From Metabacillus crassostreae (GTDB lineage: Bacteria > Bacillota > Bacilli > Bacillales > Bacillaceae), in contig NZ_JAFBDU010000001.1 of the NCBI RefSeq assembly GCF_016908395.1, forward strand, positions 620,001 to 684,000: 64,000 bases of DNA. The letters run 5' to 3'. This document shows positions 26,192 to 35,231 of the stretch, piece by piece. Within the stretch, counting starts at the first letter, position 1. Every line of letters starts with the position of its first letter. The translations under genes were made by a program, and so were the position numbers. Below the pieces are notes generated by a model, which did not search any database, was not told the DNA's origin, and saw only the letters and a list, made by a program, of their open reading frames with translations.

Positions 26192-26404
26192 ATGTATGAC
26201 AAGATGAATAGAAGCGAATTGTTTCAGAGTGAGCAACAAAAGATTATTAAAAGACTAGATGAGGTTGGGATAAAAGTCTCAATGGGGAAAAGGATACCTA
26301 GAGGTGGAAGCTATTCAGGCTTAATAGGGGATAAAGTAAAAGCTATTCATATAAATTCATCTGGAGTTTACAATTATTATAAACAAAATGCGCAGGATTT
26401 CTAA
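26192..26404 (+). CDS. 70-aa basic protein, paralogue of the 25952 product
   Basis: Short soluble protein with the shared core KRLDEVGIKVSMGKRIPRGG, then SYSGLIGDKVKAIHINSSG. ATG 26192 follows AATGAGGTG. It lies 50 bases after a terminator, so it has its own promoter. The related 52-aa protein upstream shows that this is a small family and supports both genes being real. Function unknown. Confidence 0.65.
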   Translation: MYDKMNRSELFQSEQQKIIKRLDEVGIKVSMGKRIPRGGSYSGLIGDKVKAIHINSSGVYNYYKQNAQDF

Positions 26405-26830
26405 TAATCCAAAGCAACCTTATATATAAAATGTGATTACCTAAAGAATATTATATGAAATTCAAGAAACAGTAAAACTAGCAATGAGAATTTGCGAGTT
26501 TTGTGTTCTCAATCAAATCACTTAGAAACAAAAGTAACCCACCCTAGAGCTTAATAACGGCGATAGGTGGGTTATTTTATTACACCGTAATACCCCCTTT
26601 TGATACTGCTATGTGTGGCTGTTTAAGTGTTGTAGCAGCTTTTCAATGATAATCAAAGATTCAATGTTAAAAAATAATGTAAGACAAATCTAATAATATC
26701 CGTATTTATTTGTTTTGCTAAGGTTCTCTTATCGAAAGCCACTGTTTAATTAAAGGGAAAAACATGTTCGAAATAGAAATAATTATATATAGCTAGAAAA
26801 GCAACCCATTAAGAAAGGGTGATCATAGTC
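26405..26830. other. Intergenic region with a decayed type I toxin locus
   Basis: Apart from the toxin remnant at 26478-26578 and the ribosome site of the macro-domain gene, nothing is recognised. Confidence 0.5.
26478..26578 (+). pseudogene. Decayed holin-like type I toxin locus
   Basis: The stretch EFASFVFSIKSLRNKSNPP can be read at 26488-26550 and matches the toxin tail FASLVLSIISFRDKNNPP of the copies at 38901 and 40273; no start codon remains and a TGA lies just upstream. It is followed by the same hairpin as in the intact locus (AACCCACC...GGTGGGTT), the would-be antisense terminator. Remnant, not expressed as toxin. Confidence 0.55.
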
Positions 26831-27844
26831 ATGCCACTAGAAATTGTGCGCAACGATCTTACGAAGATGAAGGTGGATGCAATTGTAAATGCTGCAAATA
26901 CGGAATTAACAATGGGTGGAGGTGTTTGTGGTGCTATTTTTCAAGCAGCTGGTGTTAATGAGCTGAAACGTGCTTGTGATGAAATTGGTGGATGCTCGGT
27001 AGGACAAGCTGTTATTACAGAAGGCTTTAATTTGTTTGCAAAATATATCATTCATACACCAGGACCAATATGGAAGGATGGCGCTCATCATGAAGCTGAC
27101 CATTTGCAGAATTCATATTATTATTCTCTTGAGCTAGCTAAAAAATATAAATGTGAGTCAGTAGCTTTCCCACTCATTTCGACAGGTATTTATGGTTATC
27201 CAAAAGAAGAGGCATTGCAAATTGCTGTTTCCTCAATTAGCAAATTTATATTACAACATGACATGCTTGTTTATCTTGTTGTTTTTGATAAAGAGGCATT
27301 TAGTTTAAGTCAAAAGCTAGTGACATCTATTAATGAATACATAGATGAAAATTATGTTGAGGAAGCAGAGCTCCAATTTAATCGCCGACTTAAACAATTT
27401 TCAATGGAACAATTGCAGGAGTCAAAGAGTATCTCGGATGATTATCTTGAAAAACAAAATGAGCCAATACTAGAAAATAGTTTAGTAGATTTAATGGAGG
27501 AGCTTGATGAATCATTTTCAGAACGACTGCTTCGTCTTATTGATGAAAGAGGAATGACAGATGTTGATACCTATAAAAGGGCAAATATTGATCGCCGTTT
27601 GTTTTCAAAAATACGAAATACGCCTGAATATTCACCAAAAAAGAAAACAGCCATTGCCTTAGCTATAGCTTTAGAAATGTCTAAAGAAGAAACAAATGAA
27701 TTGCTATCTGCAGCAGGGTATACGTTATCACGAAGTAGTAAATTTGATGTGATCATTGAATTCTTTATTGAACATGGCAAGTACGATATTCACGAAATAA
27801 ATGAGGTTCTCTTTTTATATGATCAACCTTTATTAGGTGCTTAA
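26831..27844 (+). CDS. Macro-domain protein with C-terminal helical region
   Basis: 337 residues. Residues 1-165 form a macro domain: VDAIVNAANTELTMGGGVCGAIFQAAG, the phosphate loop ISTGIYGYPKEEA and VVFDKEAF. Macro domains bind or hydrolyse ADP-ribose. A linker leads to a C-terminal helical region of about 100 residues (SERLLRLIDERGMTDVDTYK...SPKKKTAIALAIALEMSKEE) that looks like a degenerate XRE/HTH bundle. ATG 26831 is preferred over GTG 26819 because the AAAGGG site is too close to the latter. Followed 80 bases later by a VWA gene, a recurrent pairing. Confidence 0.85.
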   Translation: MPLEIVRNDLTKMKVDAIVNAANTELTMGGGVCGAIFQAAGVNELKRACDEIGGCSVGQAVITEGFNLFAKYIIHTPGPIWKDGAHHEADHLQNSYYYSLELAKKYKCESVAFPLISTGIYGYPKEEALQIAVSSISKFILQHDMLVYLVVFDKEAFSLSQKLVTSINEYIDENYVEEAELQFNRRLKQFSMEQLQESKSISDDYLEKQNEPILENSLVDLMEELDESFSERLLRLIDERGMTDVDTYKRANIDRRLFSKIRNTPEYSPKKKTAIALAIALEMSKEETNELLSAAGYTLSRSSKFDVIIEFFIEHGKYDIHEINEVLFLYDQPLLGA

Positions 27845-27924
27845 AATGTCGCTTTCTAGGCGACCTTTTCTTTTTCCATTCTTGGTATTCTACATTAAGA
27901 AAAATAAAGTGGGAGATGACAAGA

Positions 27925-28569
27925 ATGAAGAAAGATGTAACAGAAATTGTCTTTATTTTAGACAAAAGCGGTTCAATGGCTGGGCTTGAAACAGACACAA
28001 TTGGTGGCATGAATTCAATGTTAAACAAGCAAAAAAAAGCTGAGGGAGAAGCATTTGTCACAACTGTATTATTCAACCATCATATTGAAATTGTACATGA
28101 CCGTATCAACGTAAGAGGTATTTCTCCATTGACAGAATGTGATTATGAAGTTGGAGGAACAACTGCATTATTAGATGCAATCGGTTTTTCCATCCAAAAA
28201 ATCGCAAATGTACAAAAATACACAAAAGAAGATGAAAGAGCCAATAAGGTACTATTTGTCATTACAACTGATGGAATGGAAAATGCTTGTCGTGAATTTA
28301 CTTCTGAAAAGATCAAGGAAATGATACAACACCAAAAAGAGAGATATGAATGGGATTTCATCTTTTTAGGAGCAAATATTGATGCGATCGCAACTGCTGC
28401 TTCGTTTGGAATTGATGAAGACTTTGCAGTTGAGTATCATGCTGACAACATTGGCACTCAATTAAATTATCAAACAGTTAGCGAAGCCGTCGTAAAGCTT
28501 AGAAGTGGAGAAAAAATTGATCGAAGCTGGAAAAGAGGGATTGAACGTGATTATCAGCATCGATCATAA
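27925..28569 (+). CDS. VWA domain protein
   Basis: 214 residues, a single von Willebrand A domain with a complete MIDAS metal site: DKSGSM (DxSxS), the threonine in VGGTTALLDAIG and TTDGMEN (Asp). It resembles TerY-like and other cytosolic VWA proteins of stress and signalling operons; no signal peptide. ATG 27925 follows GGGAG nine bases upstream. A weak hairpin (GTCGC/GCGAC, 27850-27865) lies between it and the macro-domain gene, so they may be partly separate units. Function may be as a metal-dependent protein binding partner in ADP-ribose signalling; inferred only. Confidence 0.85.
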   Translation: MKKDVTEIVFILDKSGSMAGLETDTIGGMNSMLNKQKKAEGEAFVTTVLFNHHIEIVHDRINVRGISPLTECDYEVGGTTALLDAIGFSIQKIANVQKYTKEDERANKVLFVITTDGMENACREFTSEKIKEMIQHQKERYEWDFIFLGANIDAIATAASFGIDEDFAVEYHADNIGTQLNYQTVSEAVVKLRSGEKIDRSWKRGIERDYQHRS

Positions 28570-28645
28570 AAAGAACTAAACTGTTTTCTATAGTAAGTCT
28601 TGTAAAATGCTAAGTTGTGTATCCAAACTAAAGGCAAGTCCAAAG

Positions 28646-28680
28646 AACGTCTAAACCTTTGATTGGTATTAGACGTTTTT
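28646..28680. terminator. Shared terminator of converging genes
   Basis: AACGTCTAAACC pairs with GGTATTAGACGTT (one bulge), with T on both sides; it serves the VWA gene and probably the minus-strand gene ending at 28669. Confidence 0.75.
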
Positions 28681-29208
28681 AAATTTTAAAAAGTCAATAA
28701 TTAATTTGCTAATAATTGTAATTGCTAAAAGACTGACAAACGAAAGAATAGAATTCCAGTTTTTTTCTATATAAATCTCAACAAATTTCATAAGTGGTAA
28801 TGCAATAAACGAAACAAGACTCGCAAAAATGATGATAGAGACTAAAAAAGATTTCCAAGGTTCATACCTTGCGTATAAGACACCAAAACCAATAGGGATT
28901 ATAAAAAGATTTGCCGGTAACATTGTTGGTATAATAGGCTCTAATTGAATTCGATAATCATACCAATCTAGGGCTGTAGCAACATCATCTAAATTTTTAT
29001 TGATTATATACACAATACCTATAAAGGCAACAGTTGAAAGTGCTTTTTCTTTCTTTACAAAGACAAATAATAAGATAAGGAATACAAAACAAATTACAAC
29101 TAACATCCACCACTGCCAGGTAAATAAAGTATGCTCTCTCCATAGCTCTATTCTCAAATCAGTTAATTGATTACTAAGCTTATCAATTTCTTTTCCTAAT
29201 TCGTCCAT
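28669..29208 (-). CDS. CBO0543-like membrane protein
   Basis: 179 residues: a coiled N-terminal segment (ELGKEIDKLSNQLTDLRIELW) followed by five hydrophobic helices. Motifs DYRIQLEPIIPTMLPANLFIIPIGFGVLYA and WKSFL match the pattern of CBO0543-family proteins. Start at 29208 (MDELGK) follows AGGTGGTG. It points away from a related gene at 29485, so the two are divergent paralogues. Function unknown. Confidence 0.7.
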   Translation of the reverse strand: MDELGKEIDKLSNQLTDLRIELWREHTLFTWQWWMLVVICFVFLILLFVFVKKEKALSTVAFIGIVYIINKNLDDVATALDWYDYRIQLEPIIPTMLPANLFIIPIGFGVLYARYEPWKSFLVSIIIFASLVSFIALPLMKFVEIYIEKNWNSILSFVSLLAITIISKLIIDFLKFKNV

Positions 29209-29484
29209 AAAATTCACCACCTACTAAAGTAGAATGTTCAAAAGAAATAATTTTATGTGAATAAAGATGCAAATTTATAGTCGTAATTCTATGACATATA
29301 ATTATTAATCATACAATAAGAGGTTGCATAATATTGCGCTAATTTAATATAAAGAACAACTATTGATTTGGTACTTAATTCAAGAGATAGAAAGATTTAT
29401 TCCTCTTACATAAATAAAACTGTCATTATAATGTTAACTGGTTTTACCTATACTACAAGAAAAGAACCTAGGAGTGAATCTGTC

Positions 29485-30063
29485 TTGATGACAAAAGAGC
29501 AAGGAGAAAGACTGGAGGAAATTTTGAATTTACAAGAGAAGATTGTTTCCTTGTGGTTAGATTATTGGAAGGACTATTCACATTTCGGTACAGGGCAATT
29601 CTGGGTCATTATTCTAATTCTTATTGTACCTCTTGTTACTATATACTTTAAGATCGATAGAACAAAGGTTTTCCTTATTGGATTTTATGGATTTAACATA
29701 CACACTTGGTTCACCTATTCAGATGCCATTGCAATGAGAACAGGCTATGTATATTATCCATTTCAGGCTATACCTATTATGCCAGTTAATTTTGCGCTTG
29801 ATGCTTCTCTTGTTCCAGTCACCTTTATGTTGGTGTATCAATGGTGTATTAATAATAATAAGAATGTATTTCTCTATGGTATATTAACAAGTGCTTTTTT
29901 CTCGTTTTTATTCAAACCTGTTATGGCAGCATGGAAATTAATTCAATTAGATAATGGAATGAACTACTTTTATCTTTTTCTTAATTATCTAGCCATCTTA
30001 GTGATGGCAATTACTATAACTAAGGTTTTTATTTATTTAAAACACCATCCCAGAAATAAATAG
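29485..30063 (+). CDS. CBO0543-like membrane protein, divergent paralogue
   Basis: About 192 residues with five helices. It shares layout and motifs with the protein encoded on the other strand at 28669-29208: an N-terminal helix EQGERLEEILNLQEKIVSLW, then HFGTGQFW, YYPFQAIPIMPVNFALDASLVPVTFMLVYQW and a late KPVMAAWK. The TTG at 29485 fits AGGAGTG nine bases upstream; ATG 29488 is the alternative. The divergent pair shares a control region at about 29210-29480. Confidence 0.7.
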   Translation: MMTKEQGERLEEILNLQEKIVSLWLDYWKDYSHFGTGQFWVIILILIVPLVTIYFKIDRTKVFLIGFYGFNIHTWFTYSDAIAMRTGYVYYPFQAIPIMPVNFALDASLVPVTFMLVYQWCINNNKNVFLYGILTSAFFSFLFKPVMAAWKLIQLDNGMNYFYLFLNYLAILVMAITITKVFIYLKHHPRNK

Positions 30064-30332
30064 CTTACCTAAGAATCAGCACTATAGTTATTTGAAAATC
30101 TAAATGAGGGTGTTATCAATTGTGTTTATATGCAAAAAGACTTGGATTAATTATTTTAGCGTTTAAATAATTAATCCTATAAAAAATAGCTGTGAATAAA
30201 CTAATGCAGATGTTAGATTGATCCTTGATCTGAGTAGGACTCTAAAAATTTCACAGGTAGTAAGAAACTCTATATAAGAAAAAATACGTCAGCTACATAC
30301 TAGTTAAATTTCTATAATTGAAAATTTCACTC
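30064..30332. other. Intergenic region before the PadR operon
   Basis: No gene seen. Confidence 0.4.
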
Positions 30333-30405
30333 TTTACAACTTACGCTATTAAGTGTTACTATATACCAGTAGTAAGTGACACTGAATATATGTAGTACAA
30401 ACTAC
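30333..30405 (+). promoter_or_regulatory. Promoter and candidate operator of the PadR operon
   Basis: -35 TTTACA (30333), 18-base spacer, -10 TACTAT (30357). Downstream, GTAGTACAAACTAC (30392-30405) is an inverted repeat close to the start codon, a likely PadR autorepression site. Confidence 0.55.
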
Positions 30406-30440
30406 TGAAAAAGATAATAAATTAGAATTGAGTGATTAAT

Positions 30441-30761
30441 GTGGAAAATATTACAGAAATGCTAAAAGGTGTACTTGAGGGGTGTGTACTTGAGATTATC
30501 AGCCGTGGAGAAACTTACGGTTATGAAATTACACAAAAGCTGCGAGAACTTGGCTTTACTGATGTGGTTGAAGGTACAGTTTATACGATCACCATAAGGT
30601 TAGAAAAAAACAATCTGGTAAACATCGAGAAAAAGAAATCCACTGTAGGACCACCGAGAAAATTTTATACACTTAATGCTGCAGGGAAAGAACAACTTGA
30701 AATTTTTTGGTCTAAATGGAACTTTGTCTCAAGCAAACTAAACGAATTAAAAGCAAAATAA
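30441..30761 (+). CDS. PadR-family transcriptional regulator
   Basis: 106 residues. Winged helix with the PadR pattern LKGVLEGCVLEIISRGETYGYEI, then VVEGTVYTITIRLEKNNLV and KKSTVGPPRKFYTLNAAGKEQL. The usual C-terminal dimerisation helix is present (LEIFWSKWNFV). First gene of an operon with two DUF1048 proteins, a standard arrangement; PadR proteins repress the operon until a phenolic or antimicrobial ligand binds. GTG 30441 is preferred over GTG 30432 because of spacing from GAGTG. Confidence 0.93.
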   Translation: MENITEMLKGVLEGCVLEIISRGETYGYEITQKLRELGFTDVVEGTVYTITIRLEKNNLVNIEKKKSTVGPPRKFYTLNAAGKEQLEIFWSKWNFVSSKLNELKAK

Positions 30762-30813
30762 TGCTTTTAGTGAAATGATTCGGCAAGCACTTAATTTGAA
30801 GGAGGAAACTACA

Positions 30814-31170
30814 ATGAACTTTTTAGATAAGATAACCGGCAACGATATGAAGAAAGAAATGAAAGAATTTGAAGCAAGAGCAAAAGTCTTACCAGCTGAA
30901 TTTCAGGCTGCTTGGAAAGAGATCACAAGCAATCTATGGATGTATAGTGATTTCACAGCTCGTAATTTGATGCCGATACTTGACAGTGCACTTGAACTGC
31001 TTGAAGTGACATCAGCAGACTGCCAAAGTGTCGAAGAAGTACTAGGGAATGATATCAAAGGTTTCTGTGCAGCGCTTGTTGGTGATGAAGGCGGAAAAAC
31101 TTATAGAGATAAATGGCGAAACCAGCTTAATAAGAACATAGCACGAAAATTGGGAGGGGATCTGAAATGA
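30814..31170 (+). CDS. DUF1048 protein, first copy
   Basis: 118 residues, all helical, with the family pattern LDKITGNDMKKEMKEFEAR, LPAEFQAAWKEI and GNDIKGFCAALVGDE. DUF1048 proteins form small helical bundles and are nearly always next to PadR regulators; their role is unknown. ATG 30814 follows AAGGAGG. Its stop overlaps the ATG of the second copy. Confidence 0.9.
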   Translation: MNFLDKITGNDMKKEMKEFEARAKVLPAEFQAAWKEITSNLWMYSDFTARNLMPILDSALELLEVTSADCQSVEEVLGNDIKGFCAALVGDEGGKTYRDKWRNQLNKNIARKLGGDLK

Positions 31171-31475
31171 GTATCAAAAAAATCATAGAAGGTAAAAAAG
31201 AATGGAGAGCCCATGTTTCAAGTGTTAAAGCACTTCCACAAGATTACCAAATTGTTTATAAAGAGATCCAAAAATATCTCTATAAAGTCGGACCAGTTGA
31301 ATTACACGAAGGAATCGGACCGCTCTCAGAAATTCTTAGCTTCTTTGAAGAAGGAGTAGCTGCTGGGAAAGGTGTGCTTGAAGTGACAGGAACTGATGTT
31401 GCTGCTTTCTGTGATGATCTAATTGAAGGCTCAAAAACTTACGCTGATCTTTATCAAGAATCGATTAAAAGTTAG
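31167..31475 (+). CDS. DUF1048 protein, second copy
   Basis: 102 residues, paralogue of the preceding gene product: LPQDYQIVYKEIQKYLYKVG and GTDVAAFCDDLIEG correspond to LPAEFQAAWKEI and GNDIKGFCAALVG. The ATGA overlap couples its translation to the first copy, suggesting a fixed-ratio complex. A terminator follows. Confidence 0.9.
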   Translation: MSIKKIIEGKKEWRAHVSSVKALPQDYQIVYKEIQKYLYKVGPVELHEGIGPLSEILSFFEEGVAAGKGVLEVTGTDVAAFCDDLIEGSKTYADLYQESIKS

Positions 31476-31541
31476 AAATTCGCAGTATTTAAGGGTAAAA
31501 GTCTATTGGGCTTTTGCGTAAAAATTAAAACAAACTAATTC

Positions 31542-31581
31542 AAAAACGTCTAAAACCCATTGGAGATTTAGACGTTTTTTA
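31542..31581 (+). terminator. Terminator of the PadR operon
   Basis: AAAAACGTCTAAA and TTTAGACGTTTTT form a 13-bp stem with T run; near-identical in arm sequence to the terminator at 28646. Confidence 0.9.
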
Positions 31582-31671
31582 ACACATAGTGAATGTACTA
31601 AGGAATAAATATAATATTATAGAAGCAAAGACCTTTTTATAGATAAAAATCAGATTATGGATATATCATTA

Positions 31672-32004
31672 CTATAAAATTGCTTTCATATTTGTTTTCT
31701 TACTAAGATTGTCTAAGTCAGCTTTTGCTTTGTGGTAGTCTACTGAAAGATGTACCATAAAGTTAATAACATCATCATACTCTCCGCGTTTACGAAGTTC
31801 ATAGAAAACAATAGGCATTTCGTGTTTTATAATTGTAATAAATGATGATAAACAAAGTTCAGAATTGCTATTGTTATTATTCATTCTTAGAAACTGTTTT
31901 AAAAAACTCACGAAATAAAACGTTGAATTCTTGTTATCTGAGTATTTAGTTAACAATTGATTGAACTTTTTTATTGCTAATTGAATTTCATTATTAGTGC
32001 TCAT
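31672..32004 (-). CDS. 110-aa protein under c-di-GMP riboswitch control, unknown
   Basis: 110 residues, mostly helical, with a FYFVSFLKQFLRMNN stretch and a central IIKHEMPIVFYELRKRGEYD. No signal peptide or known domain. A strong GAGGGGAGA ribosome site precedes ATG 32004. Directly upstream on the same strand lies a c-di-GMP-I aptamer followed by a terminator that overlaps its 3' strand, so expression should rise with c-di-GMP. That points to a role in motility, surface attachment or matrix, and the gene after it on the same strand direction in the region is a chemoreceptor (33383). Function itself is unknown. Confidence 0.7.
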   Translation of the reverse strand: MSTNNEIQLAIKKFNQLLTKYSDNKNSTFYFVSFLKQFLRMNNNNSNSELCLSSFITIIKHEMPIVFYELRKRGEYDDVINFMVHLSVDYHKAKADLDNLSKKTNMKAIL

Positions 32005-32028
32005 CTTTATCTCCCCTCTATTTAAATA

Positions 32029-32066
32029 AAAGGGGCTACCAGTAATATATAAACTCTTGGCAACCC
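32029..32066 (-). terminator. Riboswitch-controlled terminator
   Basis: Reading the minus strand, GGGTTGCC pairs over eight positions (two G-U) with GGTAGCCC and is followed by a T-rich TTTTATTT. The GGGTTGCC strand is also the closing strand of the aptamer, so the two folds exclude each other. Confidence 0.75.
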
Positions 32067-32130
32067 GACTGTCATAGTACTGTGACTTTAGACTCGTAGC
32101 TTTGCGTCCTCACCTTTCAGTAAGTTTGCC
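32059..32130 (-). promoter_or_regulatory. c-di-GMP-I (GEMM) riboswitch
   Basis: On the minus strand the segment reads GGCAAACTTACTGAAAGGTG, then AGGACGCAAAGCTACGAGTC, TAAAG and closes with CAGTCGGGTTGCC. The GAAA tetraloop arm, the GGACGCAAAGC core and the GGCAAAC/GTTGCC closing stem are hallmarks of the class I cyclic di-GMP riboswitch. It lies between its promoter region and the 110-aa gene ending at 31672. Ligand binding would hold the closing stem and prevent the terminator: an ON switch. Confidence 0.93.
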
Positions 32131-32295
32131 TTTAACATCTATATAATTAATTTTAAAGACTTTTCTACTATATTTCAACAAATTTCTACAAAGTATTCGA
32201 TGAAACTTTATGAATAATGAATCATTGTAATTTTGGATAAAAATAGTAGTTAATTCAAAAGATATAGGAAGAAATAATGTTTAGGAGGACATGAA

Positions 32296-33276
32296 TTGAC
32301 TACTATACATCTATCAGCAACAGAAAAAGGCTTTTTATGGACTAATTATATGGTCGATAGTATGGCTATGTGCTGTATCGAGTATTTCATAGAAAAATGT
32401 GAAGATCCAGAAATACAGGAAGTTTTACATTTTGCACTTGAGTTATCTACGCTTCATATTAAGCTGATTTCTAAAATGTTCATTAAAGAAAACCATCCAG
32501 TTCCTATTGGATTTACAAAAGGAGATGTTAATTTATCTGCTCCAAGATTATTTTCTGATGAATTTGTTTTGTTTTATACACATCAGTTGGCAAACTTAGG
32601 GTTGTCGTTCTATTCTAAAGCACTTAGTATGGTTGCTCGTAAGGATGTTCATGGTTTTTATAAAGAGTGTATAAGCTCTTCTACAGAATTGAATACAAAA
32701 ACGAAGGAATTATTGCTAAAAAAAGGTTTGTATGTAAGACCACCTTATATAGCAGATCCGTCCCAAGCAGAAATGATAAGTAAAAAGAGCTATCTAAAAG
32801 GGTTTATTGGTGAAAAACGACCTTTAACTTCATTAGAAATATCTAATTTATTTTTTAACATACAAAACATTGAAGTGACGAAAACACTGTTAATTGGTTT
32901 TGTACAAGTAGCTGACACAAAAGATGTAAAAGACTTCTTAGCAAGAGGGAAGGAAATTAGCACAAAAACATTGAAAGAATTACAGTCTTTTTTAGAAGCT
33001 GACGATTTATCAAGCGCCACTCCATGGTACACATATGTATCAGATTCTACAGTGTCTCCATTCTCAGACAAACTAATAATGTTCCATGCCTCTATTTTAT
33101 CAGGTGGTGGAATTGAACAGTATGGGTTTAGTTTAGCGACAATCATGCGTAGAGATGTTGGGGCTAAATATGCAAAGCTTCTTTCAGAAATGATGACTGT
33201 TGCTGATGATGGTATGAATTTAATGATTAAACACAACTGGATGGAGCAACCTCCAATGGCAACCGAACATAAATAA
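32296..33276 (+). CDS. DUF3231 family protein
   Basis: 326 residues built of two similar helical halves (about 1-165 and 166-326); the pattern LWTNYMVDSMAMCCIEYFIEKC and VPIGFTKGDVN in the first half, and the corresponding ISNLFFNIQNIEVTKTLLIGF in the second, is that of DUF3231, a ferritin-like four-helix family common in spore formers and of unknown function. TTG 32296 follows AGGAGGACA. It is divergently arranged to the riboswitch gene, and a shared terminator separates it from the chemoreceptor. Confidence 0.88.
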   Translation: MTTIHLSATEKGFLWTNYMVDSMAMCCIEYFIEKCEDPEIQEVLHFALELSTLHIKLISKMFIKENHPVPIGFTKGDVNLSAPRLFSDEFVLFYTHQLANLGLSFYSKALSMVARKDVHGFYKECISSSTELNTKTKELLLKKGLYVRPPYIADPSQAEMISKKSYLKGFIGEKRPLTSLEISNLFFNIQNIEVTKTLLIGFVQVADTKDVKDFLARGKEISTKTLKELQSFLEADDLSSATPWYTYVSDSTVSPFSDKLIMFHASILSGGGIEQYGFSLATIMRRDVGAKYAKLLSEMMTVADDGMNLMIKHNWMEQPPMATEHK

Positions 33277-33335
33277 GAATTTTAGAAAAAGGTTGATCTA
33301 GCTGAAATTCTAGGGTCAAATAATTGTAAGCATTT

Positions 33336-33370
33336 GAAAAAGACAAGTTAATAACAACTTGTCTTTAAAA
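33336..33370. terminator. Terminator between converging genes
   Basis: AAAGACAAGTT and AACTTGTCTTT around a short A/T loop, with A and T runs on either side; bidirectional. Confidence 0.85.
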
Positions 33371-33382
33371 TTTATTCTGTAC

Positions 33383-34888
33383 TTACTCCTTATGATGACC
33401 ATTCGTTAACTCATTCAAGCTTTCAATCATCTTTTCCAAATCAGCAAAGCTATGGCTAATGGCACCAATTCGCTCAGTTTGCATATCTAGTGAAGCGGTC
33501 ATTTCTTCTATTGAAGCAGAAGACTGTTCTGTTACACTTGAAATCGTTTCGATTTTTTGTCCGATTGATTGTGAGTTTGTTTCTAAATCTTTTAGCATAG
33601 ATTGAATATTTGTTGCTTTATTTAGAACGTTTAACATGTTGTCATTAATTGAGTGGAAATACATAGTAGAGTTCTCAGCTGATTTTTGACTAATTTCAAT
33701 AGCCATTTTGCCGCTATTTATTTGAGTAGAAACAGCTTGTGTTTGATCCTTAATATCATTTAATATTGTTGAAATTTCTGTTGCTGAGGAGCTTGCATGT
33801 CCTGCTAATTTTCGCACTTCTCCTGCCACAACCGCAAAACTTTTTCCTTGCTCTCCAGCTCTTGCTGCTTCAATTGCAGCATTAAGTGATAATAAATTTG
33901 TTTGCGTTGCGATCTCCTCAATAGCCTTTAATATTCCACTGATTTGGTCATTTTTTCCCTCTAAGGATTTCATTAATTCATCTGTTTGAACTTGGGCTTG
34001 TGATACTTGCTCAAGATTTAATACTAATTCCTTCATCGTTTCGTTCGCTTTTTCTGATACATCAGATGTTGACAATGATATTTCCTTAAGATCCAAAGAG
34101 GTCTCCGAAACAGCTACAATAAAGTTATTCGTGTCAGAGACTTTTTCATTTATATCCAACATTCCAGAAGCTTGTGATTCAGTACCTTTTGAAATTTCAT
34201 TAAATCCTAGTGAAATTTCTTTAGAGATTGTCCCAGCTTCTTCGACATTTTTCGTTAATTTCTTCCCGAAAACCTCAATAGAGTTAACTGATTTCGAGAT
34301 TTCTTCAAGTAGATCTGTTACTTTATCTTGATTTTTGTTAACATCTGCGAGCATTCGTTTTCCCATTAAGGTAATACAGTAGCAAGTAACTCCTAACATT
34401 GTTAAAACAACATATATAACAATATGATCCATGACTAAATTCTTGGCAAAGTAAGGATTAAAAATAAGATGAGCTGTATAAACAATGTACGAATAAATTG
34501 TCGCGTAAATCATGACTTTAGAATTCAGATAGATTAATGAGATTAATAGATATAAAGGAATGGCTCCCCAAATTTCATAAGATGGGATAAACCACATAAA
34601 AACAAAAATGATAAAAAAAGATAAAGCAGATAATAAATATTTACCTTTGGATGAGGTATGAAACTTTTTGTATGTTAAATAAAGTCCACCAATTAAGAAA
34701 GGAACAACAATACATACAAAAAGAAATGTTTTGAAAGGCACAATCTTAAAAATACTTAAAGCTAATATGATTGGAATACATGAACCTAATAACCCAGGTA
34801 TCGCGATGGTAAGGAGCTTTGAACTTAATTTTTCATAATCTGAAGCCATTACTGGTTTTTCTAATGTGTGATGTCTTGATGATTGCAT
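33383..34888 (-). CDS. Methyl-accepting chemotaxis protein
   Basis: 501 residues. Six hydrophobic helices in the first 180 residues with hardly any external loop, so sensing is membrane-embedded or indirect. The C-terminal signalling domain holds the hairpin tip [40 protein letters not shown] with methylation-helix patterns around it. There is no classical HAMP domain. ATG 34888 follows GGAGGAATC. It lies beyond the c-di-GMP-controlled gene, so both may serve motility, but they are separate units. Confidence 0.92.
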   Translation of the reverse strand: MQSSRHHTLEKPVMASDYEKLSSKLLTIAIPGLLGSCIPIILALSIFKIVPFKTFLFVCIVVPFLIGGLYLTYKKFHTSSKGKYLLSALSFFIIFVFMWFIPSYEIWGAIPLYLLISLIYLNSKVMIYATIYSYIVYTAHLIFNPYFAKNLVMDHIVIYVVLTMLGVTCYCITLMGKRMLADVNKNQDKVTDLLEEISKSVNSIEVFGKKLTKNVEEAGTISKEISLGFNEISKGTESQASGMLDINEKVSDTNNFIVAVSETSLDLKEISLSTSDVSEKANETMKELVLNLEQVSQAQVQTDELMKSLEGKNDQISGILKAIEEIATQTNLLSLNAAIEAARAGEQGKSFAVVAGEVRKLAGHASSSATEISTILNDIKDQTQAVSTQINSGKMAIEISQKSAENSTMYFHSINDNMLNVLNKATNIQSMLKDLETNSQSIGQKIETISSVTEQSSASIEEMTASLDMQTERIGAISHSFADLEKMIESLNELTNGHHKE

Positions 34889-35231
34889 ATTTATGATGAT
34901 TCCTCCTGTGTCTATTTTCCTGTTCCTATCATACCAAATTACTAGGTTGAATTGTATTAAAAATTAATCTAATAGACTTAGGGGGAAATGATGCGGTCAA
35001 ATCCAAATCATTACATTAAAAAGATAATTTAATAATGTTTGAAAACAAAACAAGTGGTTGATGCTTGTAAATCATTTCTCTAGTCAAAAGGACACAGATG
35101 TGAAGCTTGATACCTATATCCAACATAGTAAATAACTCCTCTCTTTACTAAAAACCAAATTTAACGTTGTATCTAACTGGAAATATATGATAATAATGGA
35201 GTGTTAAAGGAAATCGAAAGGGGTCACACTC
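34889..35231. other. Intergenic region
   Basis: No gene, RNA or repeat recognised. It holds the divergent promoters of the chemoreceptor and the lipoprotein gene. Confidence 0.4.
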
